NCBI RefSeq assembly: GCF_002075885.1
Contig: NZ_MDET01000020.1
Span: 1-64,000, forward strand
Source of the DNA: Manganibacter manganicus
GTDB lineage: Bacteria > Pseudomonadota > Alphaproteobacteria > Rhizobiales > Rhizobiaceae
Length of the DNA stretch: 64,000 nucleotides
Direction of reading: 5' to 3'
Shown: one piece after another, positions 26,902-35,478 of the stretch
Position numbering within the stretch: position 1 is the first letter of the stretch
Layout: each line of letters starts with the position of its first letter
Notes under the pieces: generated by a model
The model's input: the letters and a program-made list of their open reading frames with translations, nothing else
Told to the model about the DNA's origin: nothing
Databases searched by the model: none
Program-made: the position numbers and the translations under genes

Positions 26902-28244
26902 CTATCGAAGCGCCGCCTCTTTCGACGCTTTTCGACCCTATCGATTTTACCGGCGGCGTCATTGCAGCCGTATCCGGCGGCAGCGACTCCACCGCCCTTC
27001 TCATCCTTCTCAAAGATTATCTCGATCGCAACGCGCCTGGAACGAAGCTTCTTGCGGTGACCGTCGATCATGGCTTGCGGCCCGGTTCCGATGCGGAGGC
27101 GTGCGCGGTGGCGCGATTGTGCGCTTGGCGCGGCATCGACCACCGGACCCTGAAATGGACCGGGCCGAAACCTGCCACCGGCCTGCCTGCCGCCGCACGA
27201 GCCGCGCGCTATCGGCTGCTGGCGCAGGCCGCGCGCGAAGCGGGCATCGGCACGGTGTTGACGGGCCATACTGCGGACGACCAGGCCGAGACGGTTCGGA
27301 TGCGCATGCAGCGCGGCGGCGCGGCCGGCGCCGAGCAGCGTGGCCTTGCCGGCATGGCGCCGGCGACGTGCCTTGAAGATGGGCTATGGCTGCTGCGCCC
27401 TTTTCTCGGTGCTCGGCGGGAAGCATTGCGTGATGTGCTGCGGCGCGAAGGCGTCGGCTGGGCTGAAGACCCGACCAATGCCGACCGACATTATGAGCGG
27501 CCGCGTGTGCGCGCGGCCCTCGATGGAGCCGGTGCCGAGGCGCTGCTTGAACTGGCGCATGAGGCGGCTACCGAGCGCCGATCGCTTGACAGGCGTACGG
27601 CGCGGCTTTTGCGGCGCATTGCCACTCAGCCATCGGCAGGGCTTTTACGCCTTTCGCCGGAATTGGCGCAAGCAGACGACAGGGGCGCGGCCATTCATGC
27701 GCTGCGCGTGCTTCTGGCAACTGTGGGCGGCGTATCCTTTCTGCCCGACAAAGCGCGAGTGGCCGCGCTGTTTGAGCGGTTCGCCGCTGCCGAACGGATT
27801 CGCGCCACATTGTCGCGGGTCGTCGTCGATGCGCGGCGTGGCGGCCTTTATCTCTATCGCGAGGCACGGGGCCTGCCTGTGCCGACTGGCGCGAGCGACG
27901 GGATGATCTGGGACGGGCGGCGGCGCATCACTTTCCGCGACAGGCGTGGAGCGATGGTGATCGCGCCGCTCGGCGCCCATGCCGTGCGCAGCGGGGCGCC
28001 GGTGGCTGACGATGTACCGCAAAGCCTTGTCCGGCGGGCACTGGCCGCAGAACCGGTCTTGACGGAACAAGGAGAAAATGGCGTGTCAGCGCAAGCACTT
28101 CCGCTGCTTGCCCCGTGGGCACACTTCCTGCCCGACTTCGATCTTGAAACCGCCCGCGTCATCGCTGAATTGACGGGTGCGCCGCCTGTCCCGGTGCCGC
28201 CATTTTCCGGGTACGGAAAAAGCGCCATGGAACCGCTTCATTAA
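26895..28244 (+). CDS. tilS: tRNA(Ile)-lysidine synthase TilS
   Basis: A 449-residue ATP pyrophosphatase that converts C34 of tRNA-Ile(CAU) to lysidine, making the AUA codon readable as Ile. The PP-loop is in VIAAVSGGSDSTALLILLKDY near residue 27, with VTVDHGLRPGSDAEA and GIGTVLTGHTADDQAETVRMR following. The C-terminal half is divergent, as usual. It starts at GTG 26895, overlapping the end of cpoB by seven bases, and precedes ftsH by 113 bp. Confidence 0.9.
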   Translation: MLTIEAPPLSTLFDPIDFTGGVIAAVSGGSDSTALLILLKDYLDRNAPGTKLLAVTVDHGLRPGSDAEACAVARLCAWRGIDHRTLKWTGPKPATGLPAAARAARYRLLAQAAREAGIGTVLTGHTADDQAETVRMRMQRGGAAGAEQRGLAGMAPATCLEDGLWLLRPFLGARREALRDVLRREGVGWAEDPTNADRHYERPRVRAALDGAGAEALLELAHEAATERRSLDRRTARLLRRIATQPSAGLLRLSPELAQADDRGAAIHALRVLLATVGGVSFLPDKARVAALFERFAAAERIRATLSRVVVDARRGGLYLYREARGLPVPTGASDGMIWDGRRRITFRDRRGAMVIAPLGAHAVRSGAPVADDVPQSLVRRALAAEPVLTEQGENGVSAQALPLLAPWAHFLPDFDLETARVIAELTGAPPVPVPPFSGYGKSAMEPLH

Positions 28245-28269
28245 GCTTTAAGCGCGACATTCGGCAATG

Positions 28270-28298
28270 CTTGGCATTGCGTGGCGCAATCCCTATGT
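28270..28298 (+). promoter_or_regulatory. Heat-shock (RpoH-type) promoter candidate for ftsH
   Basis: CTTG (28270-28273), an 18-bp spacer and CCTATGT (28292-28298) match the alphaproteobacterial RpoH consensus CTTG-N17/18-CYTATNT, about 60 bp before the ftsH ATG. Confidence 0.6.
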
Positions 28299-28357
28299 TA
28301 AAGCCACGTTCCTCTTGATCTATGCGCCCCGCAGCATCGGCGCCAACGGGATAATTG

Positions 28358-30295
28358 ATGAATCCGAATTATCGCAATCTCGCGCTCTGGGCCGTCATCG
28401 CAGTCCTCCTGATCGCCTTGTTCAACCTGTTTCAGACGCCGCAGACACGTGGCGCCTCGACCGAGGTTGCCTATTCGCAATTCCTGCAGGATGTCGCTTC
28501 GGGTCGGGTGAAATCGGTGACGATTGCCGGTGAGCGCATCAGCGGCAACTATAACGACAGCGCCACCGGCTTCCAGACCTATTCACCCGGCGATCCCTCG
28601 CTGGTTTCAAGGCTTGAGGAAAAGCACGTCACCATCAACGCCCGGCCTGAGACGGACGGTTCAAACACATTGTTCGGCTATCTGATCTCGTGGCTGCCGA
28701 TGATCCTGATCCTGGGCGTGTGGATTTTCTTCATGCGCCAGATGCAGTCGGGGTCCGGCCGCGCCATGGGCTTCGGCAAATCGAAGGCCAAACTGCTGAC
28801 CGAGGCGCATGGCCGCGTCACATTCCAGGACGTGGCTGGCGTTGACGAGGCGAAGGAAGATCTTGAGGAGATCGTCGAATTCCTGCGCGATCCGCAGAAG
28901 TTCCAGCGGCTCGGCGGCAAGATTCCGCGCGGCGTTCTGCTGGTCGGTCCTCCCGGCACCGGCAAGACGCTTCTGGCCCGTTCGGTGGCCGGCGAGGCCA
29001 ACGTGCCGTTCTTCACCATTTCCGGTTCGGACTTCGTTGAAATGTTCGTCGGTGTCGGCGCGTCTCGCGTGCGCGACATGTTCGAGCAGGCGAAGAAGAA
29101 TTCGCCCTGCATCATCTTCATTGACGAGATCGACGCGGTCGGTCGTCATCGCGGCGCCGGCCTCGGCGGTGGCAATGACGAGCGCGAGCAGACGCTGAAC
29201 CAGTTGCTGGTCGAAATGGACGGCTTCGAGGCCAATGAGTCGATCATCCTGATCGCCGCCACCAACCGGCCCGACGTGCTCGATCCGGCGCTGCTGCGGC
29301 CGGGCCGTTTCGACCGTCAGGTGGTGGTGCCGAACCCCGACATCATCGGTCGCGAAAAGATCCTCAAAGTGCATGTGCGCAACGTGCCGCTGGCGCCCAA
29401 TGTCGATCTCAAGGTGATCGCGCGCGGCACGCCGGGCTTTTCCGGCGCCGATCTGATGAACCTCGTCAATGAGAGCGCCCTGATGGCTGCGCGGCGCAAC
29501 AAACGGCTCGTCACCATGGCCGAATTCGAGGACGCCAAGGACAAGATCATGATGGGCGCGGAGCGTCGTTCCTCGGCCATGACCCAGGCCGAGAAGGAAC
29601 TGACCGCCTATCACGAATCCGGCCATGCTATTCTGGCTCTCAACGTGCCGACGGCGGACCCGTTGCACAAGGCAACGATCATCCCGCGCGGTCGTGCGCT
29701 CGGTATGGTCATGCAGTTGCCGGAAGGCGACCGCTATTCGATGAGCTACAAATACATGATTTCGCGTCTGGCGATCATGATGGGCGGACGCGTTGCCGAG
29801 GAGTTCAAGTTCGGCAAGGAAAACATCACTTCGGGTGCCGCTTCCGACATCGAGCAGGCGACCAAACTGGCGCGTGCTATGGTGACGCGCTGGGGCTTTT
29901 CCGACAAGCTCGGTCATGTCGCCTATGGCGACAATCAGGAAGAGGTATTCCTCGGGCATTCCGTGGCGCGCCAGCAGAATATTTCCGAAGAAACCGCGCA
30001 GATCATCGATGACGAGGTGCGCCGGTTGATCGACGAGGCCTATTCCTCGGCCAGGACGATACTGACGAAGAAGAAGAAGGACTGGATCGCGCTTGCCGAA
30101 GGGCTTCTCGAATATGAGACGCTGTCAGGCGACGAGATCAAGCAGTTGCTGGCCGGCAAGAAGCCGGCGCGCGATATGGGCGACGACACGCCGCCCTCAC
30201 GCGGTTCGGCGGTGCCCAAGACCGGCGGCACGGCGCGCGGCAAGAGGAAAGGTCCTGAGCCGGAAGGCGGCATGGAGCCGCAGCCTTCGAACTGA
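28358..30295 (+). CDS. ftsH: ATP-dependent membrane zinc protease FtsH
   Basis: A 645-residue membrane-anchored AAA+ protease that degrades misfolded membrane proteins and short-lived regulators, including sigma-32 in enterobacteria. Two spans (about residues 8-26 and 107-126) frame a periplasmic loop. The AAA domain has Walker A GPPGTGKT (about 197), Walker [13 protein letters not shown] and the second region of homology [19 protein letters not shown]. The protease motif is HESGH (about 419), with a later Asp ligand. The ATG at 28358 is the second possible start; TTG 28355 is immediately upstream. Confidence 0.97.
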   Translation: MNPNYRNLALWAVIAVLLIALFNLFQTPQTRGASTEVAYSQFLQDVASGRVKSVTIAGERISGNYNDSATGFQTYSPGDPSLVSRLEEKHVTINARPETDGSNTLFGYLISWLPMILILGVWIFFMRQMQSGSGRAMGFGKSKAKLLTEAHGRVTFQDVAGVDEAKEDLEEIVEFLRDPQKFQRLGGKIPRGVLLVGPPGTGKTLLARSVAGEANVPFFTISGSDFVEMFVGVGASRVRDMFEQAKKNSPCIIFIDEIDAVGRHRGAGLGGGNDEREQTLNQLLVEMDGFEANESIILIAATNRPDVLDPALLRPGRFDRQVVVPNPDIIGREKILKVHVRNVPLAPNVDLKVIARGTPGFSGADLMNLVNESALMAARRNKRLVTMAEFEDAKDKIMMGAERRSSAMTQAEKELTAYHESGHAILALNVPTADPLHKATIIPRGRALGMVMQLPEGDRYSMSYKYMISRLAIMMGGRVAEEFKFGKENITSGAASDIEQATKLARAMVTRWGFSDKLGHVAYGDNQEEVFLGHSVARQQNISEETAQIIDDEVRRLIDEAYSSARTILTKKKKDWIALAEGLLEYETLSGDEIKQLLAGKKPARDMGDDTPPSRGSAVPKTGGTARGKRKGPEPEGGMEPQPSN

Positions 30296-30349
30296 GGCAT
30301 GGCTGCGGCCCGGTAGCGGTCTGTTTACCTGCCATCAAGACAATGAGAA

Positions 30350-30380
30350 CACCGCGGCCGCCCGCGGTGTTTTTATTTTG
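30350..30380 (+). terminator. Rho-independent terminator after ftsH
   Basis: ACACCGCGG and CCGCGGTGT pair around a CCGC loop, followed by TTTTATTTT. It isolates ftsH from the ArsR gene downstream. Confidence 0.92.
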
Positions 30381-30410
30381 ACGTACATTCCGTCTCTGCT
30401 TGACAATTCA

Positions 30411-30456
30411 TAGCTCAATGGTTATCCATAACCCATAGCCAATTGGTTATGGATTA
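30411..30456 (+). promoter_or_regulatory. Probable ArsR-type operator/promoter region
   Basis: Just before the arsR-like start there is an imperfect palindrome GGTTAT-CC-ATAACC (30420-30433) and a further partial copy TTGGTTATGGATTA (30444-30457). AT-rich dyads of this type are usual operators of ArsR-family repressors that control their own operon. Confidence 0.55.
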
Positions 30457-30458
30457 CG

Positions 30459-30782
30459 ATGACAGTCTCCCGTGACGCTCTTTTCAGATCTCTGGCCGAT
30501 CCCACGCGACGATCGATCTTTGAGCGGTTATGCCGCGAAGGAGAGCAGACGGTCGGCGTGCTGACGGCGCAAGCCGGAATCTCTCAGCCGGCGGTTTCCA
30601 AGCATCTCGGCATACTGAAACAGGCGAGGTTGGTGCAGGACCGTCATGAAGGACGCCAGACGCATTACAGTGTCAGGCCCGGTGCCTTGGCGCCGCTGGC
30701 CGATTGGACGAGCGAGATGACAGGCTTCTGGGAGAGCCGATTGGACGATCTCGAAGATTTACTCAAAAGGATGGATCAATGA
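30459..30782 (+). CDS. ArsR-family winged-helix repressor
   Basis: A 107-residue regulator: RDALFRSLADPTRRSIFERL, the HTH TVGVLTAQAGISQPAVSKHLGIL near residues 32-55, and the beta-wing LVQDRHEGRQTHYSV. No cysteine cluster for metal sensing is present, so it belongs to the metal-independent branch that commonly pairs with an SRPBCC protein. It overlaps the following gene by four bases (ATGA), a standard ArsR/AHSA1 operon arrangement, and probably represses the operon through the dyads upstream. Confidence 0.88.
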   Translation: MTVSRDALFRSLADPTRRSIFERLCREGEQTVGVLTAQAGISQPAVSKHLGILKQARLVQDRHEGRQTHYSVRPGALAPLADWTSEMTGFWESRLDDLEDLLKRMDQ

Positions 30783-31210
30783 ACGAAGCATCGACTGAAG
30801 TGCGCTCGATTATCATTGAAAGGGTGCTTCCTCACCCAGTTGAAAAGATCTGGCGCGCGCTCACACAACCGCATCTGATCGAGGAATGGCTCATGAAAAA
30901 CGATTTCAAGCCGACGGTAGGGCATCACTTCAATCTTCGCGGTGAATGGGGTGGGGTGCTGGATTGTGAGGTCCTGACCATCGAACCGAACGAAAGCCTG
31001 TCCTACAAGTGGGATTTCACGCATGACGATGCGGCGTACGATCTGCGAAGCGTGGTGACTTTTACGCTTACGCCTACGGCTACCGGCACGCGTCTGCGTG
31101 TCGAGCAATCGGGTTTCCGGCCAGACCAGAAGCAGGCCTATGGCGGCGCCAAGGCAGGATGGCAGCAATTCCTTGAAAAGCTGGAACAGGTTCTGGCGCG
31201 GGAAGGCTGA
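30779..31210 (+). CDS. SRPBCC/AHSA1-domain protein
   Basis: A 143-residue helix-grip protein: SIIIERVLPHPVEKIWRALTQ, HLIEEWLMKNDFKPTVGHHF, a central beta-sheet, and the long C-terminal helix GGAKAGWQQFLEKLEQVLA. The fold forms a hydrophobic ligand cavity or, in Aha1, binds Hsp90. Its ligand here is unknown. Translation is coupled to the ArsR gene through ATGA. A small membrane protein follows after 78 bp. Confidence 0.85.
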   Translation: MNEASTEVRSIIIERVLPHPVEKIWRALTQPHLIEEWLMKNDFKPTVGHHFNLRGEWGGVLDCEVLTIEPNESLSYKWDFTHDDAAYDLRSVVTFTLTPTATGTRLRVEQSGFRPDQKQAYGGAKAGWQQFLEKLEQVLAREG

Positions 31211-31288
31211 AGCCTGCATCGCAGAAACTGAACCGATACCGACTCGGCAGAGAGCGGCTCACTTCGACTTATTTCACAGGAGGATTCA

Positions 31289-31486
31289 TTGACCTGGAAC
31301 GCATGGATTCGGCAGGGCCATCGCTGGCTTGCCATCATCTTTACACTGACCGTCATCGCCAATTTCGTCACTATGGCACTAGGAACACCTCCCGCATGGG
31401 TGGTCTATTCGCCCCTTCTCCCGCTTTTCCTGCTGCTGTTCAGCGGGCTGTACATGTTCGTACTGCCCTATTTCACCAGGACATGA
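31289..31486 (+). CDS. Small two-span membrane protein
   Basis: A 65-residue protein from a TTG start that has an excellent Shine-Dalgarno (CAGGAGGATTCA) before it. Two membrane helices are evident (WLAIIFTLTVIANFVTMAL and SPLLPLFLLLFSGLYMFVLPY). It lies last in the ArsR-SRPBCC group and ends before a strong terminator. I do not recognise a named family; similar small proteins occur beside SRPBCC genes. Confidence 0.65.
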   Translation: MTWNAWIRQGHRWLAIIFTLTVIANFVTMALGTPPAWVVYSPLLPLFLLLFSGLYMFVLPYFTRT

Positions 31487-31542
31487 GGCCGGCCGGCAGC
31501 CGGTGTAATCGACGAGCGAATGGAACACGATCGGGACAAAAC

Positions 31543-31575
31543 AAAACCCGCGAAGCGCACGCCTCGCGGGTTTTC
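31543..31575. terminator. Bidirectional Rho-independent terminator
   Basis: AAAACCCGCGA and TCGCGGGTTTT form an 11-bp stem between two converging genes (the small membrane protein and the repeat protein), flanked by A and T runs. Confidence 0.9.
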
Positions 31576-31595
31576 GTGATTTGGTGCGGGATGGA

Positions 31596-32633
31596 TCAGC
31601 CGTTCTTCAGGCGGGCATTGCACAGGCTGTAGAAGCCGCCGCCCTTCTGAATCCACCTGAGACCGCCCAGCGTATCGTCGTCCTTGTTGGCATAATATTG
31701 GTCGAGGCAGGTGTGCATGCGAGCCTTGCCGGGCGACTCGGACTTGTATTTCTGCGAGACGGCGGTCGGGAATTTCACGCCGCGCGGTGCCCTGGCGGTC
31801 GGCTTGGCCGGCTCGCCGTCATATCTGGCTTCGCTCGCGGCCGGAACCGTATCGTCGGCGGCAGCATCGGCGCTGCACTCGGCCTTGCGGAAGTCGTTCC
31901 ACTTCATGCCGTTCAGCGTGTCGGCAGCCTTGGCGGCCTGGTATTTGGCGCTGCATTCCTTCATCGAAAGGCCCTTGCCGGCATCGTTATCGGCTGCTGC
32001 CTTTTTTGTTTTCGTGGTCCTGGCGGGCTTTGCCGCGGTGTCGGCGGCATCGGCGCTGCACTCGGCCTTGCGGAAGTCGTTCCATTTCATGCCGTTCAAC
32101 GTGTCGGCAGCCTTGGCGGCCTGGTATTTGGCGCTGCATTCCTTCATCGAAAGGCCCTTGCCGGCATCGTTATCGGCTGCTGCCTTTTTTGTTTTCGTGG
32201 TCCTGGCGGGCTTTGCCGCGGTGTCGGCGGCATCGGCGCTGCACTCGGCCTTGCGAAAATCGTTCCACTTCATGCCGTTCAGCGTGTCGGCAGCCTTGGC
32301 GGCCTGGTATTTGGCGCTACATTCCTTCATCGAGAGGCCGGTCCCGGCATCGTCTTCAGCTTTGGCCTTCTTCGTCTTCTTGGCGGATTTCTCGCTGTCG
32401 TCCGCCTTCGTGGTTTTCTTCCTGGATTTGCTGTCATCCTTGGCGGCGCTGGCGTCCGATCCGCATTCCGCCTTGCGGAACTGGTTCCAGGTCTTTCCGT
32501 CCAGAGTGCCGGCCTCCTTGGCGGCGTTATACTTGGTGCTGCACTCGGCCATGCTGAGCGCACTGGCAGGTGACGCCAGAAGCAGGCCGACGATCGCAAC
32601 CCCGGTCAAGGTAGCCAATTTGTGGATGAGCAT
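31596..32633 (-). CDS. Secreted tandem-repeat protein with four Cys-bracketed modules
   Basis: A 345-residue exported protein with a clear signal peptide (VAIVGLLLASPASA, cleavage near residue 25). It has four copies of a module of about 30 residues, MxEC-SxKYxAAKxADTL-NGxxWNxFRKAEC, each starting and ending with Cys, so each could close one disulfide. Modules are joined by linkers rich in Lys, Ala, Asp and Thr. The last three repeat units of 61 residues are almost identical. The C terminus (MHTCLDQYYANKDDDTLGGLRWIQKGGGF, YSLC) looks like a diverged fifth module. No enzyme motif is seen. Single modules of this kind occur in small rhizobial periplasmic proteins without known function. Confidence 0.85.
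   Translation of the reverse strand: MLIHKLATLTGVAIVGLLLASPASALSMAECSTKYNAAKEAGTLDGKTWNQFRKAECGSDASAAKDDSKSRKKTTKADDSEKSAKKTKKAKAEDDAGTGLSMKECSAKYQAAKAADTLNGMKWNDFRKAECSADAADTAAKPARTTKTKKAAADNDAGKGLSMKECSAKYQAAKAADTLNGMKWNDFRKAECSADAADTAAKPARTTKTKKAAADNDAGKGLSMKECSAKYQAAKAADTLNGMKWNDFRKAECSADAAADDTVPAASEARYDGEPAKPTARAPRGVKFPTAVSQKYKSESPGKARMHTCLDQYYANKDDDTLGGLRWIQKGGGFYSLCNARLKNG
31865..32360 (-). repeat. Tandem 183-bp coding repeats
   Basis: Units start at 31865, 32048 and 32231, exactly 183 bp apart, and are nearly identical in DNA until about 32340, where the third copy diverges. Identity at synonymous positions implies recent duplication or gene conversion. Confidence 0.9.
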
Positions 32634-32875
32634 AGCGTTTCTCCATCTTGCCGCTCACGACGTCCCTGACAAAGACATATCGCGCAATGAGCGGTTGCGC
32701 CAGATGCAACGATTCACGGTGCGATGCCATTGATAATCGAGCGGCGGTCGTGACGGTTAACAGCGGCAGAACGATTTTCTAAGGATTCGTGACACAAGAT
32801 CATACAATGTGATACCGGAAGTTGACTCGGCTGTGGCATGAGATCAGTCGGCCAATCGCAAAGGACAGCCAGTAA

Positions 32876-34231
32876 ATGCCAGGACGTTATTTCGGTACCG
32901 ATGGTATCAGGGGGCGGGCCAACAAGTTTCCAATGACGGCGGAAATCGCCATGCGTGTCGGCATGGCCGCCGGTCTCTCTTTCCAGCGAGGCAGTCACAG
33001 GCATCGCGTCGTGCTCGGCAAGGATACGCGTCTTTCAGGCTACATGATCGAGAATGCGCTGGTGGCGGGCCTGTGCGCGGCGGGCATGGACGTTTTCCTG
33101 CTCGGCCCGATCCCGACGCCTGCGGTGGCCATGCTGGTGCGTTCGCTGCGCGCCGATATCGGCGTCATGATCTCAGCTTCGCACAATCCATACCATGACA
33201 ACGGCATCAAGCTGTTCGGGCCGGACGGCTACAAACTGTCCGACGAGATCGAACAGCGCATCGAGGCCATGCTCGACGACAGTATCGAGATGACGCTTGC
33301 CGACTCTGATCGGCTGGGCCGTGCCAAGCGCGTCGATGGCGTGCATGACCGCTATATCGAATTCGCCAAGCGCACTTTGCCGCGTTCCATGTCGTTGTCG
33401 GGCCTGAGGATCGTCATCGATTGCGCCAACGGCGCGGCCTACAAGGTGGCTCCGGCAGCTCTCTGGGAGTTGGGCGCCGAGGTGTTTTCCATTAATGACG
33501 AGCCGGACGGCTTCAACATCAACAAGGAATGCGGCTCAACCCATCCCGTCAGCCTGCAGGCCAAGGTGCATGAGGTGCGCGCCGATATCGGCATCGCGCT
33601 TGACGGCGATGCCGACCGGGTCGTGATCGTCGATGAGAAGGGCGAGATCGTCGATGGCGACCAGATCATGGCGATGATCGCCGAGGCCTGGCACCAGAGC
33701 GGGCGGCTGGCCGGCGGCGGCGTGGTTTCCACCGTCATGTCTAATCTCGGGCTTGAGCGCTTCCTCAGCGGGCTCGACCTGCAACTGCACCGCACCCGTG
33801 TCGGCGACCGTTATGTCGTCGAGCATATGCGTGCGCACGGCCTCAATGTCGGCGGCGAGCAGTCCGGCCACATCGTGCTGTCGGATTTCTCAACCACCGG
33901 CGACGGTCTGGTCGCGGCCTTGCAGGTGCTGGCTTGCGTCAAGCGCCAGAACCGCCCGGTCAGCGAGGTGCTGAAGAAATTCGAACCGGTTCCGCAATTG
34001 TTGAAGAATGTGCAGGTTTCCGAAGGCAAGCCGCTGGAGCAGGCGCCGGTGAAAGCCGCGATCGAGGACGCGCACCACCGGTTGGGTAAATCCGGACGCC
34101 TGGTGATCCGGCCTTCCGGCACCGAGCCATTGATCCGCGTGATGGCGGAAGGCGACGATCCCAAGCTGGTCGAGACCGTGGTCGACGATCTGATCACCGT
34201 GATTTCGGAAGCGCATCACGCTGCTGCCTGA
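32876..34231 (+). CDS. glmM: Phosphoglucosamine mutase
   Basis: A 451-residue enzyme that interconverts glucosamine-6-phosphate and glucosamine-1-phosphate on the route to UDP-GlcNAc for peptidoglycan and LPS. Markers are [12 protein letters not shown] at the start, the phosphoserine loop [18 protein letters not shown] near residue 103, the Mg loop [16 protein letters not shown] near residue 243, and the phosphate-binding [17 protein letters not shown] near the end. In many related genomes it directly follows ftsH; here four genes intervene. Confidence 0.96.
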   Translation: MPGRYFGTDGIRGRANKFPMTAEIAMRVGMAAGLSFQRGSHRHRVVLGKDTRLSGYMIENALVAGLCAAGMDVFLLGPIPTPAVAMLVRSLRADIGVMISASHNPYHDNGIKLFGPDGYKLSDEIEQRIEAMLDDSIEMTLADSDRLGRAKRVDGVHDRYIEFAKRTLPRSMSLSGLRIVIDCANGAAYKVAPAALWELGAEVFSINDEPDGFNINKECGSTHPVSLQAKVHEVRADIGIALDGDADRVVIVDEKGEIVDGDQIMAMIAEAWHQSGRLAGGGVVSTVMSNLGLERFLSGLDLQLHRTRVGDRYVVEHMRAHGLNVGGEQSGHIVLSDFSTTGDGLVAALQVLACVKRQNRPVSEVLKKFEPVPQLLKNVQVSEGKPLEQAPVKAAIEDAHHRLGKSGRLVIRPSGTEPLIRVMAEGDDPKLVETVVDDLITVISEAHHAAA

Positions 34232-34273
34232 ATGGCTGGTGGGAGGAATTCGATTTCCACACCTCACATCAAG

Positions 34274-34292
34274 GCAGCCGCAGCGGCTTTTC
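34274..34292 (+). terminator. Weak terminator after glmM
   Basis: AGCCG and CGGCT pair around CAG, followed by TTTTC. The stem is short, so the call is tentative. Confidence 0.4.
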
Positions 34293-34354
34293 ATGGCCGG
34301 TGCAGGCAGGGCCAAATGATTAGAATTCTTTAGATTCTTGGTTAAGCGACAGGG

Positions 34355-34370
34355 TTAAACCGGCTTTAAC
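34355..34370 (+). promoter_or_regulatory. CtrA box upstream of the first beta-barrel gene
   Basis: TTAA-ACCGGCT-TTAAC is an exact match to the CtrA consensus TTAA-N7-TTAAC, 80 bp before the start codon. Confidence 0.65.
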
Positions 34371-34449
34371 CTTTGCAGTTCATTATCCACGCCGAAATCA
34401 AGCGTTTCGGGGGCACATGCTTGCGCATCCCGAGGGCCAGGGGTGAATG

Positions 34450-35292
34450 ATGTTCAATCTTGCAAGAAAAGCATTCCTTACCGGTATTGTCGCCACTTTC
34501 GCGGTCCCTGCCTTCGCGGCCGACCTTGCCTTGCCGCCGCCGGTCATCGAACAGCCGCCGATCTATGAAGCGCCGGCGCCTGATTATGGCGGCTGGTATA
34601 TCCGCGGCGATATCGATTATCACAAGCCGAGCTGGCGCGGCGCGGATTACATCACCTACGGGCCGGGCACCAACAGCTTCACGTCGGGGAAGCTCAAGGG
34701 CGCATTCTCGCTCGGAGCCGGTGTCGGCTACCAGATCAACAATCATTTTCGCGCCGACCTGACCGCCGACTACTGGTTCAAGTCCGACTTCGAGGGCCAC
34801 ACCGTAGGCAGCGGCTGCGGCGGCGTTCCCGGCACATGTACGTCCAACGATTCAAGCAGCATGTCGGCCTGGCTGTTGCTGGCCAACGCCTATGTCGATC
34901 TCGGCACCTGGCATGGATTCACGCCCTATGTGGGCGCGGGCATCGGTGGCGCGCACATCAAGTGGGATACGTTGCACAACAGCGATACGTCCGGTGACTA
35001 TTACCACAAGGGCGCGAAAGGCTGGCGCTTTGCCTATGCGCTCATGGCCGGCACCTCCTATTGCCTGACCGATCGCGCCAAGCTGGACGTCGGCTATCGC
35101 TTCTCCCACATCGAGGGCGGGCGCATGTTCGAGGAATCGGGTGTCGGCGTTGGCCCCGGCTTCGACGACGGCTTCAATGTGCATGAGGTACGTGCTGGTC
35201 TGCGCTACAGCTTCGGCGGGCCCGCCAATGGCTGTTACGAACCGGTGCAGGTGGTTTACGAGCCGCAGCCCGAGCCGCTCTACACCAAATAG
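34450..35292 (+). CDS. Outer-membrane beta-barrel protein (Omp25/Omp31-like)
   Basis: A 280-residue exported protein: signal peptide (AFLTGIVATFAVPAFA-AD), a proline-rich segment, then GGWYIRGDIDYHKPSW and alternating amphipathic strands such as GAGVGYQINNHFRADLTADYWF, TPYVGAGIGGAHIKWD and VRAGLRYSF near the end, matching the rhizobial/Brucella Omp25-Omp31 porin-like family. Unusually it continues about 20 residues past the last strand with CYEPVQVVYEPQPEPLY. Start 34450 is favoured by spacing from AGGGG over 34447. It probably tethers or stabilises the surface layer. Confidence 0.85.
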   Translation: MFNLARKAFLTGIVATFAVPAFAADLALPPPVIEQPPIYEAPAPDYGGWYIRGDIDYHKPSWRGADYITYGPGTNSFTSGKLKGAFSLGAGVGYQINNHFRADLTADYWFKSDFEGHTVGSGCGGVPGTCTSNDSSSMSAWLLLANAYVDLGTWHGFTPYVGAGIGGAHIKWDTLHNSDTSGDYYHKGAKGWRFAYALMAGTSYCLTDRAKLDVGYRFSHIEGGRMFEESGVGVGPGFDDGFNVHEVRAGLRYSFGGPANGCYEPVQVVYEPQPEPLYTK

Positions 35293-35318
35293 TTTCGCAC
35301 CCGCAGAGGTGTCGACCG

Positions 35319-35350
35319 AAAGCCGCCCTGCCGATGTCGGGCGGCTTTTT
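35319..35350 (+). terminator. Rho-independent terminator after the first barrel gene
   Basis: AAAGCCGCCC and GGGCGGCTTT form a 10-bp stem with a 10-nt loop, followed by TTT. Confidence 0.9.
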
Positions 35351-35388
35351 CATATGTGCGCGAAAAAACGCGCAAGGATTCGTTATCC

Positions 35389-35404
35389 TTAACCGCCACT
35401 TAAC
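35389..35404 (+). promoter_or_regulatory. CtrA box upstream of the second beta-barrel gene
   Basis: TTAA-CCGCCAC-TTAAC matches the consensus exactly, 75 bp before the ATG. Another half-site (GGTTAAC) follows at 35411-35417. Confidence 0.65.
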
Positions 35405-35478
35405 CACTATGGTTAACAATGCTTTCCCATGCGGGCCCGATGGTTGTGTCGCGGTTCCGGAGGCGGGAGCACATCGAT

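Noticed and set aside
31865..32360. CRISPR-like or minisatellite array
   Set aside because: The 183-bp units are contiguous and in frame within a coding sequence, with no spacers and no cas genes.
31711..32733. Long opposite-strand frames across the repeat protein
   Set aside because: They arise from the codon bias of the Lys/Ala-rich repeats on the minus strand; only the minus frame has a signal peptide, ribosome site and sensible modules.
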